Assembly (NCBI GenBank): GCA_934167965.1
Contig: CAKPMJ010000005.1
Location: forward strand, 62,001-126,000
DNA: 64,000 nucleotides
Source of the DNA: an uncultured Clostridia bacterium
GTDB taxonomy: Bacteria; Bacillota; Clostridia; TANB77; CAG-508
Direction: 5' to 3'
The position numbers and the translations under genes are program-made. The notes under the pieces were generated by a model. That model was not told where the DNA came from and did not search any database. It worked only from the letters and a program-made list of their open reading frames with translations. Below, one piece after another: positions 42,831 to 50,487 of the stretch (position 1 is its first letter; every line of letters begins with the position of its first letter).

Positions 42831-44231
42831 ATGGGAGAGAATTTAAGAGAAAACCTATTTAATAAAAAAGACATAGGATGGAAAACAGTAGATGAAAGGA
42901 CAAAAGAAGAAATATTTAATTTTTGTAATGGATATATGAAATTTTTAAATAAGGCAAAAATAGAAAGAGAGTTTGTAGTAGAAGCAAAAAAAGTTGCTGA
43001 AGAAAATGGATTTAAAGATGTTAATACAATGGAAAAATTAAATCCAGGAGATAAAGTATATTTTGTAAATAGAGACAAAAGTATGTATTTAGCAATAATA
43101 GGAACTGAAAAGATGGAAAATGGAGTTCATATAGTAGGTTCTCATATAGATTCACCAAGATTAGATTTAAAACCAAATCCTTTATATGAAGATGGAGACT
43201 TTGCATATTTTAAAACACATTATTATGGTGGTATAAAGAAATATCAATGGACAACGATACCTCTAAGTATACATGGAGCAATAGTTAAAGCTAATGGAGA
43301 AAAAATAACTGTAAATATAGGAGAAGATGAAAACGATCCAATATTTACAATAACAGATTTATTACCTCATCTTGCTCAGGATCAAATGGAAAAAAAGTTA
43401 AAAAACGGAATTGAAGGAGAAGCCTTAAATTTATTAGTTGGAAGTATTCCATTTAATGATGAAGATGAAAAAGAAGCCGTAAAATTAAATATATTAAACA
43501 TATTAAATAAAAAATATGGAATTACAGAAAAGGACTTTTTAAGTGCAGAGATTGAATTAGTACCTGCATTTAGAGCAAGAAGCTTAGGGTTAGATGAAGG
43601 ATTGGTTGCAGCTTATGGTCAAGATGACAAAGTATGTGCATATACTTCACTTATGGCTATGATGGATTTAGGAAATGTAACAAAAACAGCTATATGTATT
43701 TTAGCTGATAAAGAAGAAATAGGAAGCATGGGAAATACAGGAATGGAATCACACATGTTTGACTATTTTGTATCTGAACTATTAAATAAAACAGGAGAAA
43801 ATAGAGTAAACTTATTAGATAAGGTATTTTGTTTCTCTAAAATGTTATCTTCAGATGTAGATGCTGGATATGATCCAATTTATGCAAGTGTATCTGATAC
43901 TAATAATGCTGGTTATTTGGGAAGAGGAATAACTTTAAATAAATACACAGGTGCTAGAGGAAAATCAGGTGCTTCTGATGCTAATGCTGAATACGTCGCA
44001 TGGATTAGAAATTTATTAGAAGAAAATGCAATAAAATATCAAGTTTCAGAGCTTGGAAAAGTTGACATTGGAGGAGGTGGCACAATTGCATACATTTTAG
44101 CTAATAAAGGTGTAGATGTTATTGATTGTGGTGTAGGTGTTTTATCTATGCATGCTCCTTATGAAGTTACAAGTAAATATGATATATATTCAGCTTATAG
44201 AACTTATAAAGCTTTTTGGAATAAAAATTAA
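42831..44231 (+). CDS. M18 family aminopeptidase
   Basis: This 466-residue zinc aminopeptidase has GSHIDSPRLDLKP (first metal His/Asp), KKYQWTTIPLSIHG, GQDDKVCAYTSL (bridging Asp), DKEEIGSMG (catalytic Glu and metal Glu) and MHAPYEVTSKYD at the C-terminal end (last His). This is the aspartyl aminopeptidase fold used for cytoplasmic peptide turnover. The sequence GGAGG precedes the ATG. Confidence 0.95.
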   Translation: MGENLRENLFNKKDIGWKTVDERTKEEIFNFCNGYMKFLNKAKIEREFVVEAKKVAEENGFKDVNTMEKLNPGDKVYFVNRDKSMYLAIIGTEKMENGVHIVGSHIDSPRLDLKPNPLYEDGDFAYFKTHYYGGIKKYQWTTIPLSIHGAIVKANGEKITVNIGEDENDPIFTITDLLPHLAQDQMEKKLKNGIEGEALNLLVGSIPFNDEDEKEAVKLNILNILNKKYGITEKDFLSAEIELVPAFRARSLGLDEGLVAAYGQDDKVCAYTSLMAMMDLGNVTKTAICILADKEEIGSMGNTGMESHMFDYFVSELLNKTGENRVNLLDKVFCFSKMLSSDVDAGYDPIYASVSDTNNAGYLGRGITLNKYTGARGKSGASDANAEYVAWIRNLLEENAIKYQVSELGKVDIGGGGTIAYILANKGVDVIDCGVGVLSMHAPYEVTSKYDIYSAYRTYKAFWNKN

Positions 44232-44235
44232 TTTT

Positions 44236-44264
44236 AAAGGTGTATTTTTAAATACACCTTTTTT
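44236..44264 (+). terminator. Rho-independent terminator
   Basis: AAAGGTGTATTT/AAATACACCTTT stem with a two-base minimal loop, then T residues. Confidence 0.88.
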
Positions 44265-44283
44265 AAAAGTTTTTGTAATAATA

Positions 44284-44329
44284 TTTACATTTTTTATAAG
44301 TATTGGTATAATAATGACAGAATTCGACA
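44284..44329 (+). promoter_or_regulatory. Promoter with Spo0A box at the start site
   Basis: TTTACA (44284-44289), 17 bases, TATAAT (44307-44312). An exact 0A core in reverse (TTCGACA, 44323-44329) sits just after the start site, a position expected to repress. Confidence 0.6.
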
Positions 44330-44363
44330 AAAGAATTTTTAAATTTAGAAAGGGGGATTTTTT

Positions 44364-45032
44364 ATGTTTCAGACCTTATTAGAATATTTAAAACATCCTG
44401 TAACAACAATGATTGAAAAATCAGAACAAGAAGATTTAAAGAAAGGTGCAATAAAATTAGCGATAATATCAGCTGTAATGTCTCTAGTAGGAGTAATTAC
44501 AAAAGCAAGATCTATAGGTTCTATGTATTCAAAAGATGGGACTTTTTCTGGGTTTTATTCAAGTGATAAATTGGCTGAATTAAAAAAAGAAGCATTAAAA
44601 AATGCAGATTTATTTGGCTCATTTTTCAAAAGTTTAGCTATTTTCGCTGTAGTAATAGCAATAATAGCAGCAATATTATTTATAATTGCTAAAATAGTGA
44701 AAAGTGATAAAACATATCAAAGTACATTATCTATGACTAATAATGCTTACATAGTATATGCTTCTGGTTTAGTATTAAATTTAATACTTTCATTAATATA
44801 TGCACCATTAGGGTGGATAGTCCTATTTGCAGCATCTGTATATGGATTTTTCGCTCTTATAAATGCATTTAAGGACACTTTATCTGTAGAAAATTCAGAT
44901 GGGGTTGTAATAGCAACGACATTGGTAATTGTAGTAGTTGTTGTTATATTAGCTTTAATTGCAGCAAATAAACTTAACACAGCTTTAAGTTCAATAGGTG
45001 GATTATCAACAATTACAAGTTTATTAAAATAA
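44364..45032 (+). CDS. Yip1-like integral membrane protein
   Basis: This 222-residue protein has an amphipathic N terminus (MFQTLLEYLKHPVTTMIEKSEQ) followed by five membrane helices (about 30-45, 93-115, 127-147, 149-170 and 180-200), resembling the bacterial Yip1/DUF1282 fold. SD AAAGGGGG. Function unknown; such proteins accompany envelope-stress or transport genes. It is a monocistron between two terminators with a possible Spo0A operator. Confidence 0.75.
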   Translation: MFQTLLEYLKHPVTTMIEKSEQEDLKKGAIKLAIISAVMSLVGVITKARSIGSMYSKDGTFSGFYSSDKLAELKKEALKNADLFGSFFKSLAIFAVVIAIIAAILFIIAKIVKSDKTYQSTLSMTNNAYIVYASGLVLNLILSLIYAPLGWIVLFAASVYGFFALINAFKDTLSVENSDGVVIATTLVIVVVVVILALIAANKLNTALSSIGGLSTITSLLK

Positions 45033-45035
45033 ATT

Positions 45036-45075
45036 AAAAGACCTAAATGCTAATTAGTTAGCTAATAGGTCTTTT
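45036..45075. terminator. Bidirectional terminator
   Basis: AAAAGACCTA/TAGGTCTTTT stem with an inner TAATTAGTTAGCTAA structure between convergent genes. Confidence 0.8.
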
Positions 45076-45082
45076 TCTATTT

Positions 45083-45304
45083 TTAAAATTCTTCTTCATA
45101 TTTACTTTCTTCGATAGTGAACAATTCACTAGGAGTACATTCTAAGTATTTACAAAAACTTTCCATATACCTAAAAGAAATAGAAGAAGTTAATCCATCG
45201 ATTATTTTATTTAAATTGCGATAAGTTATATTCATTTCGTTACATAACCAATATTTTGTTTTGCCTTTTCTTTTTAATAATTCTTCAATATTAACTTTTA
45301 CCAT
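45083..45304 (-). CDS. Small Cro/CI-type HTH regulator
   Basis: The 73-residue protein is essentially one XRE helix-turn-helix: NIEELLKRKGKTKYWLCNEM, NITYRNLNKIIDG and a C-terminal ECTPSELF motif. SD AAGGA precedes the ATG. It is divergent from the regulator at 45484. Target unknown. Confidence 0.85.
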   Translation of the reverse strand: MVKVNIEELLKRKGKTKYWLCNEMNITYRNLNKIIDGLTSSISFRYMESFCKYLECTPSELFTIEESKYEEEF

Positions 45305-45424
45305 ATAAATACTCCAATCCTTTCTATATTACTATAATATTTTACAACATTTTTAAAATATAGATAAGGTATTCGTAAGTACTACATAGTGAAGAATTAC
45401 AATGTTATAATATAACAAAATATA

Positions 45425-45453
45425 CTGACAAAATAGCCACTTTATGATAATAT
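45425..45453 (+). promoter_or_regulatory. Promoter of membrane HTH regulator
   Basis: CTGACA (45425-45430), 17 bases, TAATAT (45448-45453). Confidence 0.6.
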
Positions 45454-45483
45454 AGAATCAAATATTATTAAGGGAGATCCACC

Positions 45484-45891
45484 ATGAAAAGTATTAGAAG
45501 AAAAATAAAAAGGGAAAATTATATTGATTTTGGCCAATGGTTGTATGAAATAAGAAAAGAAAGAGGATATACTGAATTAGAACTAGTAGAGAAAATAAAT
45601 CAAAGAAATGTTCAGGTTAGGAATGTTAAGAAGTGGGAAAGAGACTTAGAATTTCCAGATTTAGATGCAATATATAAATTATCTGAAATATATGGGATTC
45701 CATCAACAGAGATTGTTGAAAAGAAAAATGAGACATTACAAAATGGCGTAGATGGAATAAATATATTTGTAATTAGAATGATAAGTTTTATGTTGGGTAT
45801 ATCGATTTATGGCACAATTATTGTGGCTTATACAGTTACTTTTGTGGTTTTAATTTTATCTTTCATATGGTTTTGTAGCATAAAAGTATAA
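45484..45891 (+). CDS. Membrane-tethered XRE regulator
   Basis: This 135-residue protein has an N-terminal HTH (FGQWLYEIRKERGYTELELVE, then VRNVKKWERDLEFPDLDAIYKL) and one long C-terminal membrane segment (about 99-133). A DNA-binding domain tied to the membrane suggests sensing of an envelope signal. SD GGGAG precedes the ATG. No operon partner. Confidence 0.82.
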   Translation: MKSIRRKIKRENYIDFGQWLYEIRKERGYTELELVEKINQRNVQVRNVKKWERDLEFPDLDAIYKLSEIYGIPSTEIVEKKNETLQNGVDGINIFVIRMISFMLGISIYGTIIVAYTVTFVVLILSFIWFCSIKV

Positions 45892-45923
45892 GTATCACTT
45901 TAATGATGATACACATTTTCATA

Positions 45924-45968
45924 AAAAAACCATACAAAATATTGACATTTCAATATTTGTATGGTTTT
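45924..45968. terminator. Bidirectional terminator
   Basis: Long stem with one bulge: AAAACCATACAAaATATTGA with TCAATATTTGTATGGTTTT, between the regulator (+) and tRNA-Arg (-). Confidence 0.8.
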
Positions 45969-45978
45969 CTCTATATGG

Positions 45979-46052
<74 letters not shown>

Positions 46053-46066
46053 ATAGAACATATATA

Positions 46067-46095
46067 ATAATAACACAGAAAGCGTAAAAAGTCAA
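46067..46095 (-). promoter_or_regulatory. Promoter of tRNA-Arg(UCU)
   Basis: Minus strand TTGACT (46090-46095), 17 bases, TATTAT (46067-46072). Confidence 0.75.
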
Positions 46096-46238
46096 TACAA
46101 AAAGACAAAAAAAATGAAAAAGCATGGTATCCCTAAGTAAAAAAATAAAAATATGTGAAAGTTATGTGAAAAATATTTACAATAAAAATGATAAATGATA
46201 TATTTGACAAGAATAAAAAAGTAAGGGAGGAAGCTTTA

Positions 46239-47183
46239 GTGATTGAAGTAAAAAATATTACTAAAAAGTATGGAAACTTTGTGGCCGTAGACAATATAAG
46301 CTTCACTATTAAAGATGGAGAAATTGTTGGACTATTAGGACCAAATGGTGCTGGAAAAAGTACCACTATGAATACAATAACAGGTTTTATAGAGCAAACA
46401 GAAGGAAATGTTATTGTAAATGGATATGATACATTAAAAAAATCAAAAAGAGCAAAATCACAAATAGGTTATATGCCAGAGGGAGTGCCTTTATATGATG
46501 ACTTAAGCATAAAAGAGTTTATTACATATATGGCAGAATTAAAAAAGGTAAAAAGAAAAGAAAAAAAAGAACAAGTTCAAGACATAATAAAAAAGACAGG
46601 CCTTGATGAAATACAAAATAAACTTATTAAAAACTTATCAAGAGGTCAAAAGCAAAGGGTAAGTTTAGCAGGAGCCTTAGTAGGAAACCCTAAGGTATTG
46701 ATATTAGATGAGCCAACTGTAGGATTGGATCCTAAGCAAATAATGGAAATAAGAAGCCTAATAAAAGATTTAGGAAGAGAGCATACAGTTATATTAAGTT
46801 CTCATATATTATCAGAAGTAAGTCAAATATGCGATAGAGTTATAATAATAAACAATGGAAAGATAGTTGCGGAAGACACACCTGAGCACCTTGAAAACAA
46901 AGTATCAAGTAACAATATTATATATATAACAGTAGAAGACAATGATGATAAAATTAATACAATGAAAGAAAAGATTAAAGGAATAAAAGAAATTAAATTA
47001 ATAGAAACCAACGAAGATAAAACAAAGAGATATATGATTTCAGGGGAGAAAGATGAAGATTTAAGAAAAGTAATCTTTACAGAATTTGCAAAAGAGGGAA
47101 TAACAATATTCGAAATGAAAAAACCTGAAGTTACTCTTGAAGATGCATTTATGCAAATAATAAATGAAGGAGGAAATAAATAA
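46239..47183 (+). CDS. ABC transporter ATP-binding protein (Gld-like system)
   Basis: This 314-residue ATPase has Walker A GPNGAGKST, signature LSRGQKQR, Walker B LILDEPTVGLDP and LSSHILSEV. The C-terminal 90 residues form an accessory domain typical of GldA/CcmA-type ATPases. I choose GTG 46239, eight bases after GGGAGG; the upstream in-frame ATG (46188) has no SD. It shares its last base with the permease start and forms an operon with the next two genes. Confidence 0.93.
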   Translation: MIEVKNITKKYGNFVAVDNISFTIKDGEIVGLLGPNGAGKSTTMNTITGFIEQTEGNVIVNGYDTLKKSKRAKSQIGYMPEGVPLYDDLSIKEFITYMAELKKVKRKEKKEQVQDIIKKTGLDEIQNKLIKNLSRGQKQRVSLAGALVGNPKVLILDEPTVGLDPKQIMEIRSLIKDLGREHTVILSSHILSEVSQICDRVIIINNGKIVAEDTPEHLENKVSSNNIIYITVEDNDDKINTMKEKIKGIKEIKLIETNEDKTKRYMISGEKDEDLRKVIFTEFAKEGITIFEMKKPEVTLEDAFMQIINEGGNK

Positions 47184-47866
47184 TGTTAGCAATAATGAAA
47201 AAAGAATTAAAAAATTACTTTTTTTCTCCAATTGGATATATAGTTATAGGAATATTTTTAGCTATATTTAGTTTGTTTTTCTATATAACTTCTGTAACTG
47301 TTAAAAGTGTAGATTTAACAAATTTATTTTATTGTGCGGTAATGTATGGATTAATGATTATGGTCCCATTACTTACAATGTGGTCATTTGCGGGAGAAAG
47401 AAAAAGTGGTACAGAGCAATTAATATTAACAGCACCTGTAAGTATGTTAGGTGTTGTAATTGCTAAATTTATATCAGCATTTTTACTAGTTTTAATACCT
47501 GTAATATTTACATTGATGTATTTTGGAATATTAAGCTATTTTCAAATGCCAGACGTTGCAACATATTTAACATCTGCTTTAGGATTTTTACTACTTTCAA
47601 TGTCTTATATATCTTTTGGAATATTAGCATCAAGTATTACAGAATCTCCAATAATTGCAGGAATTCTTACAGGAGGAGCTGTTATTTTATCTACATGGGT
47701 TCCAGTATATGTAGAGAAATTATCAAGTTTTTCTTTAATGAATTTATTTATTAACTTCTTATATGGAAAAATAGACATTACAGCTACAATATTATTTGTA
47801 ACACTTACTATATTGTGCATATTAATTACAATGATAATAATGCAAAGAAGAAAAAGTGTAGAATAG
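47183..47866 (+). CDS. ABC-2 permease (GldF-like)
   Basis: This 227-residue, six-helix membrane protein opens with IMKKELKNYFFSPIGYIVIGIF, a typical start of the GldF/NosY-like family, and has MVPLLTMWSFAGERKSGTEQLILTAP. SD AAGGAGG lies inside the 3' end of the ATPase gene, giving tight coupling. Partner of the ATPase and the extracytoplasmic GldG-like protein. Confidence 0.92.
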   Translation: MLAIMKKELKNYFFSPIGYIVIGIFLAIFSLFFYITSVTVKSVDLTNLFYCAVMYGLMIMVPLLTMWSFAGERKSGTEQLILTAPVSMLGVVIAKFISAFLLVLIPVIFTLMYFGILSYFQMPDVATYLTSALGFLLLSMSYISFGILASSITESPIIAGILTGGAVILSTWVPVYVEKLSSFSLMNLFINFLYGKIDITATILFVTLTILCILITMIIMQRRKSVE

Positions 47867-47882
47867 AAAGGAGTGGAATAAA

Positions 47883-49403
47883 TTGAAAAAAGAGAAAAAA
47901 GTAAAAAATGATAAAGCGTTAAAGAAAACGAATGCAGACAAAGAGGGATTATGGAAAAAATTTATAAAAGTAATTAAACAAAAATGGCTAATAAAAGGAA
48001 CCACAACAATTGCTTTAATTGCAATATTAATTGCAGCATTTGTATTAATAAATATGGGTGTAAAGAAATTAAATATAACTGCTATAGATTGCACAGCTAA
48101 TAAAACTAATACGTTGTCAGATGAAAGTAAAAATAGGATTAAAGACATAGATAAAGAGGTTAAATTAAATTTTGTAGGATATCAAGAGAGTGATGAAGCA
48201 TATACGCTTGCAAAACAATATAATAAAGTAAATTCTAATATAAAATTAGAGATGATTGATGTTAATGAGAATTTAGAGTTTGCAAATAAATATAATTTAA
48301 CAGCAGACAGTCAATATGTTATAGTTGTAGAATCAGGAGATACATCAAGAACAATAAGTCAGGATGAATTATATACATATAATGAAGACTATAGTGGTAC
48401 TGTAGATCTAACAGAACAAAAGATAACTTCAGCAATTTTAAATGTTACTACTACAAATGTACCCAAAATGTATTTCTTAACAGGATATACAACATTTTCA
48501 TTTGAACAACAGGGTGGATTATATTATTTAGCTAATCAATATTTAGCAGATGAGGTATTAACTTATGATACATTAGATTTATTAGCAAAAAAAGAAGTTC
48601 CAGATGATTGTAATACATTAGTTATAGCAACACCTGATAAAGATTTTGATAAAGTAGTTTCAGATGCAATAATTAAATACATAAAAAAGGGCGGAAACAT
48701 ATTATGGCTTAATGGTGTATATACAAAAGATTTAAAATTGACAAATGTTAATAAAGTATTAGCACAATATGGAATTAATCCATTTGATGTAGGATTTATT
48801 TATGAAACAGATTCAGGTAATATAATGGGATATGATACATGCTTTAAACCAGTTGAAGGAACAAGTAAAATCACAAATGACTTAAAGAAAGGTGTTTTAT
48901 ATTTCAATTCTACTAAGATTAATATAAATACTGATAAATTATCAGAATTAAATGTAGAAGAAACAGATATTATTACTTCTGCAGATACAACATATTTCTC
49001 TACAAACCTTACTGGAACTAGAGATAAGAAGAAAGATAAAAAAGGTTCATATGTATTAGGAGCTTTATTAGAGAAAAAGGTATCTAAAGATGATGAAGAA
49101 GAAAAGAAATCAAGATTAATTATTTATGGAAATGATTATTTCGTATCTGATTTACAACTAGTAGATGGTATGTATCCAATGGTATATCAATATAATAACT
49201 CTGATTTATTCTTAAATTCTTTAGCTTATTTAAATAATAAAGATGAAGATATTACAATTAGAAAAAATTATGCAAATACAGCTACGACATTTAGTGCTAC
49301 AGATGGTCAAATAAATATGATTATTAAAATTATATTTATAGTACCTGTTGCAATAATTGCTGCTGGAATTATAGTTTGGATAATAAGAAAAAATAAAAAA
49401 TAA
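47883..49403 (+). CDS. GldG-like ABC auxiliary protein
   Basis: The 506-residue protein has a Lys-rich cytoplasmic N terminus, a helix (about 40-60), an extracellular GldG-type region ('NTLSDESKNRIKDIDKEVKLNFVGYQE', then 'LTGYTTFSFEQQGGLYYLANQY' and 'GGNILWLNGVY') and a C-terminal helix (about 478-502). The ATPase-permease-GldG trio occurs widely outside gliding bacteria, and its substrate there is unknown. TTG start after AAAGGAGTGG. Confidence 0.9.
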   Translation: MKKEKKVKNDKALKKTNADKEGLWKKFIKVIKQKWLIKGTTTIALIAILIAAFVLINMGVKKLNITAIDCTANKTNTLSDESKNRIKDIDKEVKLNFVGYQESDEAYTLAKQYNKVNSNIKLEMIDVNENLEFANKYNLTADSQYVIVVESGDTSRTISQDELYTYNEDYSGTVDLTEQKITSAILNVTTTNVPKMYFLTGYTTFSFEQQGGLYYLANQYLADEVLTYDTLDLLAKKEVPDDCNTLVIATPDKDFDKVVSDAIIKYIKKGGNILWLNGVYTKDLKLTNVNKVLAQYGINPFDVGFIYETDSGNIMGYDTCFKPVEGTSKITNDLKKGVLYFNSTKININTDKLSELNVEETDIITSADTTYFSTNLTGTRDKKKDKKGSYVLGALLEKKVSKDDEEEKKSRLIIYGNDYFVSDLQLVDGMYPMVYQYNNSDLFLNSLAYLNNKDEDITIRKNYANTATTFSATDGQINMIIKIIFIVPVAIIAAGIIVWIIRKNKK

Positions 49404-49413
49404 TATCATAAAT

Positions 49414-49451
49414 AAAAAAACTTCTCATAATTTTTTATGAGGAGTTTTTTT
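49414..49451 (+). terminator. Terminator whose stem contains the next gene's SD
   Basis: AAAAAAACTTCTCATAA (49414-49430) pairs with TTATGAGGAGTTTTTTT (49435-49451). The GAGGAG in the right arm is the only SD for the ATG at 49452. Confidence 0.8.
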
Positions 49452-50459
49452 ATGGTTGTATTAAGTTTGATAGGTGCACTAGTTGGAGCAGGATTTGCAT
49501 CAGGTCAAGAAATTTATTTATTTTTTTATAAGTATAGTCTATATGGAGTTTTAGGGCTTATTTTATGTAGTACATTAATTGGATTTATAATTTATAAATG
49601 TTTGATAATAACTTTTAAAAATGACATAAATTCATATAAAGGTTTTTTGGATTTTATTTTTGCTAGAAATAAAAAAATAAGTGATATTATGAATATCATT
49701 GTAAATATGTTTCTATTAATATCATTTTTTATAATGATTTCTGGTTTTGGAGCATATTTTGAACAGGAATTTAATATGAATAAATTTATAGGAAGCGGAA
49801 TACTTGCAATTATATGTTTTATTTTGTTTTTAAAAGATATGAAAGGAGTTGCAAAGGCAAATTCTGTTGTAGTTCCAGTTTTGATATTTTTTATTGTATT
49901 TGTTGGAATTAAAAATGCTATAAATATTGATTTTAGTGATATAGGAACCAATATAGTTTTAAGACAAAATATATTTAAGAATTGGTTTTTACAAGGTATT
50001 ATTTATGCAAGTTATAATATTATTTTATTATTGCCTGTAATAGTAAATTTAAAACCTTATGTAAAAAATGAAAAATCAGTTATAAATATTGCATTATTAA
50101 CAGGAATAATAGCATTTTTCTTAGCTTTATGTATATACTTATTATTAGTAAATGTAAAAGTTCCTTTTTCTACGGTTCAAATGCCAGCAGTTTATGCTAT
50201 AAGTAATATGTCTAAAACTTTAAAAGGAATGTATGGAGTTATAATTTTATTTTCAATTTTTACAACTGCTATTTCTATAGGTATGAGCTTCTTAGAAAAT
50301 ATAGTTAAAAATAAGAAGAGTTTTCCACAATTTGCGGGTATTATGTGTATAACAGGTATTTTAATTTCAAATTTTGGCTTTTCTAATTTAGTCAATTTAT
50401 TGTTTCCTATTTTTGGTTATTTAGGTTTGTTGCAAATTTATTATATAGTAAAAGGATAA
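49452..50459 (+). CDS. YkvI-family membrane transporter
   Basis: This 335-residue protein has about ten membrane helices. It begins VVLSLIGALVGAGFASGQEIYLFF, the signature start of the YkvI family (APC-superfamily-like, substrate unknown). ATG 49452 is preferred because GAGGAG is seven bases upstream. That SD is buried in the terminator hairpin of the preceding operon, so expression may depend on read-through state. Confidence 0.88.
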   Translation: MVVLSLIGALVGAGFASGQEIYLFFYKYSLYGVLGLILCSTLIGFIIYKCLIITFKNDINSYKGFLDFIFARNKKISDIMNIIVNMFLLISFFIMISGFGAYFEQEFNMNKFIGSGILAIICFILFLKDMKGVAKANSVVVPVLIFFIVFVGIKNAINIDFSDIGTNIVLRQNIFKNWFLQGIIYASYNIILLLPVIVNLKPYVKNEKSVINIALLTGIIAFFLALCIYLLLVNVKVPFSTVQMPAVYAISNMSKTLKGMYGVIILFSIFTTAISIGMSFLENIVKNKKSFPQFAGIMCITGILISNFGFSNLVNLLFPIFGYLGLLQIYYIVKG

Positions 50460-50483
50460 TAGCTTATAAACTATTATCCTTTT
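50450..50483. terminator. Bidirectional terminator
   Basis: AAAAGGATAATAG/CTATTATCCTTTT stem with an eight-base loop, overlapping the YkvI stop and facing leuS. Confidence 0.88.
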
Positions 50484-50487
50484 GCAT

